Shown here: in pieces, positions 1-10,706 of the stretch | How the letters are laid out: every line of letters begins with the position of its first letter | Position numbering within the stretch: the first letter of the stretch is position 1 | The notes under the pieces: generated by a model | What the model was told of the DNA's origin: nothing | Database searches by the model: none | Seen by the model: the letters and a program-made list of their open reading frames with translations, nothing else | Source: Sorghum bicolor | Lineage: Eukaryota > Streptophyta > Magnoliopsida > Poales > Poaceae | Length of the DNA stretch: 64,000 bases | Direction of reading: 5' to 3' | Assembly (NCBI RefSeq): GCF_000003195.3 | Contig: NC_012871.2 | Span: 16,004,293-16,068,292, forward strand | Made by a program: the position numbers and the translations under genes

Positions 1-165
1 AATTAATCCAAACTCCGTGATGTTGTGCCAAAGTGCTCGTACTGCAATCAGGCGACGTTTTTGCATTGGTTGAGGACTCAAATAGAGACAAGGTCGCATG
101 CAATGATCGCTTTTAAACACAATGCACCAGAACATCTTGGAATGACTGCGCATCTTACATAGTAG
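1..165. other. Flanking sequence, no feature recognised
   Basis: This stretch precedes the CACTA terminus. I find no convincing ORF, repeat or RNA gene. It could be host sequence or another decayed element. Confidence 0.3.
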
Positions 166-180
166 CACTAGTACAGGACC

Positions 181-400
181 GGCCGCTCGAAAACCACTTG
201 TAGTCCCGGATGGCGAGCCGGGACTAAAGGATCGGGACTAAAAGTTCCACCTTTAGTCCCGGCTCAACGGCCCGGGAGACATTTAGTCCCGGTTGGTAAT
301 ACCAACCGGGACTACAGGGGGCGCCAGGCAGTGACGTGGCGCCACCCCTGGCCACCCCTTTTAGTCCCGGTTGGTATTACCAACCGGGACTAAAGGGTTT
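181..400. repeat. Subterminal inverted repeats of CACTA element A
   Basis: At least two near-perfect hairpins of the form TTTAGTCCCGGTTGGTATT with its complement (around 280-315 and 360-397) sit beside GC-rich variants at 210-275. Such repeats are typical of grass CACTA ends and are common sources of small RNAs. They are recognisable by eye, with short loops. Confidence 0.8.
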
Positions 401-710
401 TTTCTTTTTCTTTTTCTTTTTCCTTTTCATTTCTTTATTGATTTTGGTTTTCAATTGTATATGTTCTCCAATTTATTCGTATACGCCGCTATTATCCGTA
501 TACGTTGCACCTATACAAGAGCGTCATTTGCACACAAATAAAGTATGAAACTACATATATATATTATCCGTATAATATATATATCTATATATATTATATA
601 GCTATACACATACGTACATACACATTACATTTACAATAATAATATTATGTACAAGTAATAATCAAGTGTGCTGCTACCGATTAATGATTACATAATGTTT
701 ACCCACCCAC

Positions 711-3700
711 TTAAAGCTCATACAAGTGTTCGTCCTTGTTTGGAATGGGCTTGAAGCCCTGCGGGTATAGGTGGAACTCGCCGTCTTCCGGAATGACATG
801 ATCGTTGATAAATCCGGCGATCATCTCCTGTACTCCAAGGAGTAATGTGTACTCGAACACTTTATCTTTCATATTCTACTCCTTCCATTTGCATTAGTTA
901 AAAAAGATATTAATATACATAAAATCTATTTAGTTCCAACAAATAAATAAGATATGAATTTACTGTATACACATGCATGTTACTTACTTTTAGAACACTT
1001 TGAGCAGGTTTAAATAGGGTGCACCGCATAAATTCACAAACATAGTATCACATAGATTCGTTCCAAACGGCTGTGTGGGCACCCAAGGGTGTAGAACAGA
1101 AGGAGGAAGTGACACATTCAGATCCGTACGATATTTTTGTTGTAGCTAAGCCCAAGCCCTGCCCAATAAGACGGTCGTTGATTAGGTATAGCTAGCATAA
1201 TAAAGTAAAGGAGCACGCATCGATATTTAAAGTATGATATATACTTACCTCTGGATCATGTCTATTATGTTTTGATAGAGTGCCAGGTCTTTTTTCATTG
1301 AGTCCCACATATGTATTTTTTGTTCCGTGATCTTAATCTCAATGAGTATCCAATGATCTCTGCATTTGTTTAGAGTCAACTTATATATGTATATCTTAAT
1401 GCCGGATTAACTAAGACATGATATAACACAACACTTACCCCATATTGTAAGGGAAGAGTATCTTCTCCGTATGTCTTTGGTTATAAACCTCCCGAGGTTC
1501 TTCTCCATTTCCTTAGGCTTCAGATTCAATGGATAGTGTCCTTGTACACGACATATGGATCGATGAAACCAGTTCGATTGTCTTTTTTCAATCTTTGTTC
1601 TCTCGTCATGTGTCTGCACATCGTGAGCGTAGTTATTACGAATACATACATATGCTATAATGGGATTAATGATTAAAAGGAAGAATCACTTACAGACAGT
1701 AGCAGCTCATGAGAGATTTGTCGAGAGAATTCATATGGAGAAGTTGGTGTACTTCACTAAAATCTATCCATATGACGTCATCTCCACGGAAGTTGTGTCG
1801 GTCGCGGACTCGGACGGCAATCAATTCTTCTTCCTTATGTTTTGAGCTGACTCTCAAGTAGTACTCGTGCAGCTTGTATATTTGCGTACCAAGTCCTCGT
1901 ACCTTCTCAGGGTGGCACATACTCCTGCTGTAAATGTACCGACTCTGATAGTCATCGACACCTCCGTGGATTGGCGCATCGGTACGCCCTAGAAGTGCTT
2001 CTAGGGGCAGCTCAGTTTCTTCCATCCAATTCCCGAGTTCATCTAAGTCCACATTAGAGGTATAGTCATTGCCAGCAAGTTGGCGTTTGAACCGTACACA
2101 TTCACAACCACTAGTGGCTGAACTGATTGTTGCGCTTGTTCACCGAGCTGTGCAACTTTTTGCTGGACTTTTCTTTTGTCTGCCTTGATTTTCTTTAGGA
2201 CAGTACGGTCGTAGTCTGATATTGTTGACCCTGGTTGTTTACTCGCAGCACGGTTCGCGTCTGTAATTTTCTGCACCACTTGACGTAGCTTTGAACGAGG
2301 ATACATTAGGTATGGCGGCTCTTGCTCTGCTTTTCTATTAGCTTAGCATGTTTCAAAGAATGCTTTGACTTCTGCTTTGCTTGCAGCAAGCACTTCCTCA
2401 TCGGTCTTCTCATATGAAAGCTTGGTCGTCTTCGGGATCCTCGTGTTCAAAGCTTTCCTCTTTGCCGCAGGTGGTTGGAGTGATCTCTGTGTCTCGGCGG
2501 ACGACCTCTTCCTCCTCGATGCAGCACCAGCCGGTGCCGATGAGGCGGCGGCCGTTGTCGGCATTGGCGGAGGCAGCGGCGCAGGTGGAGCTTGCTGTTG
2601 TGGAGGAGATTCGGCCGCGAGCGGCGTTGGATTGGTTCGTGGAGGAGATGCGGTGGCCGGTGGTGGGGATGTGGCCTTCTCTTGTACGTCGTCGTCGTCG
2701 TGTCCCACGGCACTATGGTCATGCGGTGAATGGACAGACGGACTTTGGTGGGGGGAGGCCCTGGATTTGAAGAAAAACAAATAAGGTATATGTATACATG
2801 ACTCAATGTAATTTGATACAGAACATAATTATAGAAAAAGCAGTAGCGTCCACAATAATCCGCACCTGCTAGGGTTCGGTTGTGGCGGCGGCACCCCAGG
2901 AATAATGATGTACCGTTTTCTCCAACATATGAATGTCTTCTCCGCTTCACCAAGTGTCTTCTCTCCATCACCGCCTTCGATATCGAGAGGCACATTTTCA
3001 CGGCATCTGACCACTCTATCCACCGAGACACAAGCATATCCGGCTGGTATTAGGACAGAGTGGATCCTTGGTGTCTTAGTGGGGTCGATAGGAGATACGA
3101 CACCGGTAGCCACCTTTACTGTGCCATCGCCCTCCGGAATATGGAGCTCACAAGACGTCAACAGAGCGGTGACGTCATCCACCGGGAATCGCAGCCCTAC
3201 GTCATCAACTTGCCTCGCAGGCGCCTCCGTAGAAGCACAACTACTCTTTAGATGAGCTGAGCAAGGGCTAATGTTGGCGGCCGGTGGCTGTGACAAGCTT
3301 TGGAGGCGGGAAGTTACAGCTTCCTCCATGGCCTTTTGGATTTTCTCATCCATTGTGGACTTCAGCGCTTGCTCCCGCTCAAGGGCCCGTTGAGCCACTT
3401 CTTGGGTCTTTATGAGTCCTTCCTCCAATCTGCGTATATGTTCCCTGTCCTCTTCCTTCTTTTTCTGGCGGCTTCTATAAGTTTCCCTACCAGCAGGGAA
3501 GGCATGTTCCCACGACACGGTGTCATAGCCTTTTGTCCGTCCACCGTGCTTAGGGTTCCCTAGGGCGAATGTCTACTCATCTTTATCTCTATTCGGCTGC
3601 CATTCTCCAATTTGAGCGATGGAGCGGGCTTGATGGAATCTTTCCGCAACAGCTTGGATGCGTTCCCCATACACGACCTTTCTGGTCTCAAGGTCCAGTG

Positions 3701-4626
3701 AGCCTCCATGAGCGAAAAACCAGTGCTTCGCGCGCTCAGGCCACTCGAGGGATTCGGGCACGAACCCCCTGTCGATTAACTCTTTTCGGCCTTTTCCCAC
3801 TTAGGAACGGCGGTTTGGTAGCCACCTGATCCCATCGTATGGTGGTAGGTCTTGCGTCGGGCATTCTCTTGGTTCTTTCTCACCTGTTCCTGAGCCTCTT
3901 CGGACATCTTGGACCGTACAAAGTCGTCTCAAAACGGCCGTAGCTTCGCATAGTTCGGAGAGTTGAAATCTGGAGTCATGTTTTTCTTGATGTAGTCTTG
4001 ATATAGACGCTTCTTATAGCCCTGGAACATTGGGGCCATCTTCTTCATAGACCAATCTCGGGCCCTAGAACATTGGGGTCATCGTTTGTCTCCAGTGTGA
4101 AATGTTGCAAGACATCACCCCAGAGTAGCTCCTTGTCACGTCTAGAGACATAACTGATTTCTAGGTGTTTCTGGTTCTCCTTCCATTCACGAACACTGAT
4201 CGGGATCCTATCCAGGACAAGGTACCCTAAGTGGTAGACAAAGGCCCTTGAATGGGGTCCAAGTGGCTTGCCTGATGCTTCCTCGAATTCTCATATTACT
4301 AACCGGCCCTCCATAGGCTTCTTTGGGCCACGTACTCTCCGGCTGGTCCCCGTGGTTGTCGTCGAGCCAGAGGGCTATGTAGAAAGAAACAAGACAATTT
4401 AATACAAGATATTATTTCGAATTATATCTGTAAAAACAAAGGAGACTGTCATATTACACACCTGCTGGCTAGCATTGTCTTGCTCATTCGGGTCGACCAA
4501 ATACTGAGAGCAGTCATCGATGCCCTTAGGGTTCTCACCGCCTTCGCGATCATCGTGATAAACTTCTTCAGTGGGACCGCAGATCAGGTTCATCATTTCC
4601 TCTTTGTGTTCTCTCGGATCGGCCAT
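711..4626 (-). pseudogene. Decayed CACTA second-gene protein (Ptta/En-Spm plant transposase type)
   Basis: On the minus strand the first coding exon starts at 4626 (MADPREHKEEMMNL) just after a good TTTCTGCAG acceptor, and it ends near 4462 at a GT donor. Later pieces read: a WPERAKHWFFAHGG-type block (3573-3800); a Lys/Glu-rich coiled coil (EEDREHIRRLEEG, about 3300-3500); a proline/alanine-rich basic segment ending AFFETC (2343-2780); YPRSKLRQVVQKI (2043-2306); and a last exon ending HLYEL with a stop at 711-713. This architecture is that of the non-TNP2 protein of grass CACTA elements, thought to bind subterminal repeats. Several frameshifts and stops (for example near 3570 and within 3830-4300) show it is dead. 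Exon limits between the blocks are approximate. Confidence 0.6.
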
Positions 4627-4648
4627 TTCTGCAGAAATATGTGACACA

Positions 4649-5640
4649 TAAAGATGGCAATGGGGACCCGATCCCCGATTCCCCGCGGGGAATTCCTCCA
4701 TTAGGGGATGGGGATGGAGAGAAATTTATCCCCACGGGGAATAAAATCGGGAAGAAACGTCCCCCGTCGGGTCTGGCAGGGGCGGGTACGGTTGTGCTAT
4801 CCCCGTACCCGTTTCCCCGCATCCCCGCTTGCGCGCACTCACAGGCTCGCAGGCAGCCCGCTCATTCCTGGCCCAGGAAAGCCCAGTAGAAGAGTCACAT
4901 ATAAAAGACAAGAAAAACCTAAGTAGCCAAGCCAAGTTTCTACTCCCTTCCCCATTCTCACCCACCGGCTGCCGCCGCCGCCAAGATAGCTGAGCAGCCG
5001 AGGAACACGCCACACTTCTTCTATCTTCCGTGTGACGCGACGCATCTCACTCACTCCCGCGTTCGCACATCTGCTGACTCCAAGCCACACATCACGCTTC
5101 CTCTTGCAAATCGCTACCCCCACAAAGTACTTCTTCCTGCAGCATCTGCATGCCAACACAGATTGAGAGATGTATGTTCGAGCTCAAGGATCTGACGTGA
5201 CATGCTTGGAGCTGGAGTCACATGCACGACATGTCTTGAGTGCGGCGTGAAGTCTTGTTGGGGTGGAAATTTTATTCAAGATAGTTTCGCACCGAAGACT
5301 TATGTGTTCTTGTTTATTTGTGCTTTCTTTGTTTAGATTTTGTGAGAAGGAAGCTAGTAATGTTTCTTGGCAATCAGCACATGAGAAATATTGAAATCTT
5401 TCTCGATTGACATCTATTTTTCGCTCAATTGACGTCCATTTTGATGTCGTAGATCTGCTTTTGTCCTCAACTTCATTTTTCTAACGGGGATGGAAACCCC
5501 GTGGGGATAAATTCCCCACGCGGGGACGGGGATGGTAGAGGATCGTCCCCTGCGATTGTTTACGGGGACGGGGACGGGGCCTCGCGGGGACGGCGATGGT
5601 AACCTAATCCCCGACGGGGAATTCCCCATTGCCATCTTGA
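4649..5640. mobile_element. Non-autonomous hAT-type DNA transposon
   Basis: The element begins TAAAGATGGCAATGGGGA and ends with the matching inverted sequence TTCCCCATTGCCATCTTGA. It is flanked on both sides by the exact 8-bp direct repeat GTGACACA (4641-4648 and 5641-5648). An 8-bp duplication and GATGGCAA-type termini fit the hAT superfamily. The ends are strongly GC-palindromic (CCCCGCGGGG blocks). I see no transposase; the ORFs inside are by-products of the GC-rich ends. It sits in the presumed 5' intron of the CACTA A gene. Confidence 0.85.
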
Positions 5641-5696
5641 GTGACACATGACTACTAGCACTACTGTGTATACCTGACAAGGAAACAATATATAAA

Positions 5697-5756
5697 ACTA
5701 GGGTTTAGGATTTAGTGTTTAGGGGTTAGGGTTTAGGGCTTAGGGTTTAGAGTATA
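5697..5756. repeat. Short interstitial telomere-like repeat
   Basis: About eight imperfect units of the plant telomere heptamer TTTAGGG (variants GGTTTAG, GTTTAGG, GCTTAGG) run from AGGGTTTAGG to GGGTTTAGAG. It lies in noncoding sequence of the CACTA A element, next to the hAT insertion. The array is short and degenerate, so it is an interstitial tract rather than a chromosome end. Confidence 0.75.
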
Positions 5757-6245
5757 TCATTTGCTAACAATTAAATATATCATAATTGTACCACTAATTT
5801 ATTGTTGGCGGTTCTTAATGACATATTTACGCCGCCAACATAGTCCATGCAAAGGAAGAAAAGCATGTATTTTACTCATATATACTTATTAAATGCTTAC
5901 CAAGTTCCACATGTAGTGCAAGTTGTGTTTTGCAGATCATATACAGGCATACAAGTGGAAAGCAAATAAAAAGGCGCAATCCGACACGTCAAAAAATGCG
6001 CAAATAAACAAGTACCCAAAAGCCCAATATAGAAGTGCATCAATTTGCATGTGGATCTGGACTCAGGGGCCCGAGAGGAAGGCAACGGGCTTCGGGCTGG
6101 GGCCAGCGGGGCCCACCAGGGGGCGGCCGCCCCCTAGGGTCGGCCAACCTTGGCCCAGCCCATCTCGGCATCGCCTTTCGCAGAGGCGGTGCTGAGCCTA
6201 TCCTCCCGCAGTCCCCACGTGCAAATTGCAGTTTACACCCTGGGG

Positions 6246-6250
6246 AACCG
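6246..6250. other. 5' target-site duplication of gypsy-1
   Basis: AACCG immediately precedes the LTR and is repeated exactly at 18701-18705. This proves that the two LTRs belong to one insertion event. Confidence 0.95.
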
Positions 6251-6967
6251 TGTTAACACCGTTTTTGGACACGTATCCAGGATCGGTAGAGTGTGGATCG
6301 GCAAGATGGGGCAACAGTAATTGGTCTGCAGGAGACTTACCGATGAGGATGGTTGCTGATGAAGGGACGGCTGAATGTGACTAAGTTCATAACTGGTGAT
6401 GCATTCATACCGAAGGTCAGCGTTAGCTTTTGCTGATGACTATGATGAGGAGTCTGCCGACGATACAGAAGGAAGGCGTGAAGGTTGCCGATTGGTCCAT
6501 GGTGGTGTCCCAGTTTGTCACGGGGAGATAGTTTTGTATTTTCTTTAGTTATTTAAATCATTTTGTGTATGGATTCTGTTTAATTTGGAATTCGAGTCCT
6601 AGTCGTGTCTGGTTGTAGCTCTTTGAGTAGGGTATTAATGTAGACCCTAGGGCTTTGTAATCGATGAATCAATTAATCAATCAAACACAAGTTTTTACTC
6701 ATATTCTAGCATCTACTTTTTCGACGACTTCGTCACCTTTTTTCTTTTTACTATGAGTTCTTAGGAATTCGTCAACTTAAGCTCGGCGTGTTCTCAAGTT
6801 CCGCGTGAATACCTCTTGGCCGTGGCATCCGGGCGCATCGCTGTTGTCAAGACCAAAGTATTCGAGTTATCACCTTTGCCGATAGTAAGGTCAAATCGGC
6901 TGGCACGCCTTAACGTTTAAATCGGGTATTAGCCCTTTGTGTTTGTAAATCAGCTTTTGCATCAACA
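6251..6967 (+). repeat. 5' LTR of gypsy-1
   Basis: It runs from TGTTAACACC to GCATCAACA and is 717 bp, the same length as the 3' LTR. I count roughly 26 differences by eye (about 3.6 percent), mostly transitions. The TATA box is mutated here (GGGTATTAATG at about 6628, against GGGTATAAATG in the 3' LTR and the matching sequence of gypsy-2), so promoter strength may be reduced. Confidence 0.95.
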
Positions 6968-6970
6968 CAT

Positions 6971-6992
6971 CTTTTGGCATGCCCAGTGGGAC
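6971..6992 (+). other. Probable primer-binding region of gypsy-1
   Basis: TTTTGGCATGCCCAGTGGGA lies 3 bp after the 5' LTR, where minus-strand synthesis is primed. It resembles the TTTGGC(A/G)(T/C)GCCC(A/G)GTGGGAC sites seen in Tat-type grass elements. I do not assign the tRNA. Confidence 0.55.
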
Positions 6993-7014
6993 ATTATTCA
7001 AGATCAAGATTGAC

Positions 7015-9986
7015 ATGTCGACTACTGAATTCGACTTGGAGAACGTCATCCCCGTGATAGAAGCCAATCTCAAGGATGAGCAGAAGTAAGCTATTGCGAA
7101 GGCTATGGAGGATTATAAGCAGCAATGTCTCAAGTCCTTCAGCATAAATAGGAGTGGCGAGGTGATCTAGAAAGAAGCACGGTCGACCCCTCGGCAGGTT
7201 ACTTTTGACGCCAATCCTGGGAAACTCCAAGACATGGTCGATAGTGCTATCAACCGTGCCTTGATCAACCAAGCTGGTGTGCTATCCAATACGGTTTTCA
7301 ATGCCGTGGCTAGAACTTTCCAAGAAGGACAATTGCTACCAAATTATGTGGGCCCTGTCTATCATCAGCCAGAATCGCCAGTGGTGACGGCTCCATCGGC
7401 TACTACGGCCGCTGCAGGCACAGAAACCACTGTTCCTCCGAGCACGCTAGGAGTCTCTAATGCGCAATCCACGCCGATGCTGTCTAATCCATTGACATCA
7501 GATGGTTCGATCAAGCTTACTACAGATCTATTGGCATCGGCAATGTCGGGATCCGTTCCTCCTAATTGGTGGGGTTTTGGTATGCCCCCGGAATACTCGT
7601 TGAGGACACCTAGCACATCTCAGGCAGCTGATTTGAGAGGCAAGGCTCCCATGGCATCGGCACCTCCAAATATGCCGATGAACCAGAGTCCCCAGTATAC
7701 TACAACTACTACTGCCATACCTTACACTGGGAATTCTCAAGCTCCAATGTTCCAGATGCCTAACGCATCGGCAGATTCAATGCTGACGCAACAGAGGCTT
7801 ATGACTCAGCCAGGATATGTCAATTCAATGATGATGCCCAATTACTAGTCATCGACAGGTCCTGTGCCGATGAATGCTAATAGTTGATGGCCTGAGCAGC
7901 AAGTTTTTCCACAAATGCCCCAACAGAATCATCAGGCTACAGGGTTTCAACAAGGCCAAATCTACCCTGGATTCCAGAACCAAGGGTTGGTCAATCAGCC
8001 GATGAATCTCGGCCAGCAGATTGGTGGTCAGCAGATCGGTGGTCTGTAGATCGGTGGTCAGTAGTTTGGTGGTCAGCAGTTTGGTGGTCAACACATTGGT
8101 GGCCAGATGATTAACCCAATGTTCCATGCAGATCGTGCACCGCACAGACACGTGGAAGTGTATCAACAGGTCCCAGATCCGCAACCGCCTCATCGGCAAG
8201 ATGTCGATGCTTATTGGGCCGATAAGATTGCTGAAGTAATGAGGGACCAATTTGGCATAAAACCCAAAGTCAATACCTACTCTTATCGGACACCGTATCC
8301 TCCTGCATATGATTTAATTCCGCTTCCAAATCGGTACAAAGTGCCAGATTTTACTAAGTTTTCTAGGCAGGATGATACATCGACCATGGAGCACGTCAAT
8401 AGATTCATCATTCAGTGTGGAGAGGTGGCTAACAGGGACGAGTTAAGGGTGCGGTTGTTCTCATCGTCATTGTCTGGATCGGCATTCACCTGGTTTATAT
8501 CATTACCTCCTAACTCAGTGATTACTTGGGCCGATCTGGAGAAGCAATTCCACAAAACTTCTTTTCTAGAGACCATGAGAAGAAGATCACCGATTTGGTC
8601 AAATTGAAGCAACGCAATGATGAATCGGTTGAAAGTTTTGTGCAGAGAATACGGGAAGTCAAGAACAAATGCTATAGTCTGGTTCTGGATGATCGGCAGC
8701 TAGCCGATTTGGCTTTCCAGGGTTTGTTGCCACATATCAGGGACAAGTATGCATCTCAAGAGTTTGAAAGCTTAAGTCATTTGGTGCAGAGGATTTCTGA
8801 TCAAGATATCAAGCCTTTCGAGCCCAAGAGAGCATGGAAGAAAAAGGTATCATTTGTGGATGAAGCAGCAAGCTCGGACCCTGATGAGGAACCAGTCATC
8901 GGCTTGGCAGAATGGGTAAAGAACAAGAAGCCGATGTCTTGCCCTTTTGGGCACAAAGAGCCGGAGAAGTTCGCATTTGACATCACTAAGGCCGATAGGA
9001 TATTTGACTTTCTACTTCAGGAAGGTCAGATCAAATTGTCACCCAATCATGTAATCCCATCGGCTGAGGAATTGAAGAAGATGAAGTACTGTAAATGGCA
9101 CAATGCGACTTCTCACAGCACTAATGAGTGCAAAGTTTTTAGGCAACAGCTGCAATCGGCTATAGAGTCTGGAAGAATCAAATTCGACAGCTCCAAAACT
9201 CAGAAGCCGATGAAGATTGATCAATATCCTTTCCCAACAAACATGCTGGATGCTAAGGGAAAGGCCAAGGTCTTAACATCGGAAGCAGCCGAAAGAAATG
9301 CATCGGTAGATCCTCAGCATCAGGTCACCACTTCCGATGCAAAAGGAAAAGGCTTGATCCAGGAGGGGACTAACTCAGGGAGGCTTCCCCAATCTAGTAT
9401 TGTGATAACTCATAGAAGGCCTCGGGAAACTTGGCAGCAACGTGAGGATCGGTATCGGCGCCAGCAAGAAGACTATCATTGGGAAGAAGAAAGACGTCGA
9501 CAAGAATGGAATCGGCATAGGGATCACTGGAATTGTCCATTCTTCATTCATTGTTGGGAGGAAAATATTAAGCTTCCTACTGTCAGAGACTGCCCGGAAT
9601 GCAATGGTTATGATCGGTATGATAGATCAAATCGGCAGTATCAGAACAATAACTGCCGGTTTGACGGGCCGATTAGGGGAAGAGCGTCGGTTCATGATCG
9701 GCTGGGGGGCAGGCTTAGTGTGCACGACTGGCTTGGTGATCGTGTTGAATATTTTCCCAGGAACCAGGAAGAACTTGAGGAGATGGCTAATGCACGAGTT
9801 CCCGATGAGTTCATATTTTGCAGGGATGCTAATACTTATCGGATGGAGTCAAGGGAACATCATCGTCCATCGGTAAGGCAGCAACAGCTTCCTCCATGGT
9901 GTCCAGAGGTGTTGACTAGGACACAGAAAAGGAGGCTGCAGCGTGAAAGACGAGAAGAGTTAAGCAAGGGTGAGAACTCTGGCTAG
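7015..9986 (+). pseudogene. Gag polyprotein of gypsy-1, disrupted
   Basis: Gag would form the virus-like particle. The ATG at 7015 opens MSTTEFDLEN, and the same frame continues through 8607. In-frame stops occur at 7087, 7168, 7846, 7885, 8047 and 8062. A frameshift near 8565 moves the reading into the frame that runs to 9986. The capsid-like core is around 8300-8800 (PDFTKFSRQDDTSTMEHVNR, then the LKQRNDESVESFVQR block). A zinc-knuckle-like CKWHNATSHSTNEC (CX2HX4HX4C) lies near 9090. A 15-bp repeat encoding IGGQQ-like units occupies 8011-8106. Most stops look like CAG-to-TAG or TGG-to-TGA changes, as expected from deamination. Gypsy-2 retains the corresponding region with different breaks. 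Confidence 0.85.
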
Positions 9987-10043
9987 TCTGGGGATCAGCA
10001 ACAATCAGATCCTAAGGGGAAAGGTCTATCGGCAGATGTCAAC

Positions 10044-10706
10044 ATGGTATTTATGTTGCCGATGGAGTTCCTTGCACCGTCCAGTGATGATGAGTTGGAG
10101 TTTTCTGACCAAATAGCTCAGTTGTCTCTGGATCCGATGACCGCCATCTTTGAAAAGTATGCCGATGATGAAAGGCAACATCTTAAAGCTCTGTTTGTCA
10201 AAGGGAGAGTTGACGGTCAGCCGATGACCAAGATTTTAATTGATGGTGGAGCCGCTATCAATATCATGCCATATGCAGTGTATCGGAAGCTTGGAAAAGG
10301 GGATCAGGATTTGACCAAGACCGATATGATGCTCAAAGACTTTGAAGGGAATGTGTCTCCGGTTAAGGGGGCCATATGCGTTGAGTTGACCATCGGCAGC
10401 AAAACCTTGCCTACAACCTTCTTCGTGATCGGTGGAAAGGGTGCTTATAACTTACTGTTGGGAAGAGATTGGATTCATGCCAATTGTTGCATCCCGTCTA
10501 CAATGCACCAGTGCTTGGTCCAGTGGGTAGGTGACAAAATTGAGATTGTCCCGGGAGATTCTTCTTATGTCATTGCATCGGCAGAAGCAGACACCTATGA
10601 AAGAACTAGGTGTATTTTAGGAGAAGTTTGGGAAAAAGATTTCCTCAAAGTTGCCGATTATGAAATTCCACCGATCCAAGCAGTCGGTTCTGATGAAGGT
10701 TTTTAA
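10044..10706 (+). CDS. Aspartic protease region of gypsy-1 (C-terminal part of the gag-PR frame)
   Basis: It is in frame with the second part of gag, after a TAG at 9984-9986. The protease processes the polyprotein. The active-site motif is ILIDGGAAINIMP, the Asp-Gly-Gly form in place of the usual Asp-Ser/Thr-Gly, followed by the flap-like segment and LLLGRDWIHA near the end of the fold. Gypsy-2 has the related ILVYGGAAINIM, in which the catalytic Asp is replaced by Tyr, so that copy would be inactive. The frame ends in TAA overlapped by the ATG of the next ORF (TAATG at 10704-10708). Confidence 0.85.
   Translation: MVFMLPMEFLAPSSDDELEFSDQIAQLSLDPMTAIFEKYADDERQHLKALFVKGRVDGQPMTKILIDGGAAINIMPYAVYRKLGKGDQDLTKTDMMLKDFEGNVSPVKGAICVELTIGSKTLPTTFFVIGGKGAYNLLLGRDWIHANCCIPSTMHQCLVQWVGDKIEIVPGDSSYVIASAEADTYERTRCILGEVWEKDFLKVADYEIPPIQAVGSDEGF

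Noticed and set aside
2365..2784. Plus-strand ORFs over the CACTA gene
   Set aside because: They mirror the Pro/Ala-rich minus-strand coding region and show no recognisable domain.
4568..5159. Several ORFs in the GC-rich ends of the hAT-type element
   Set aside because: They arise from palindromic GC-rich sequence without homology or consistent codon use.
5697..5756. True telomere end
   Set aside because: Only about eight degenerate units, embedded between transposon sequences on both sides.
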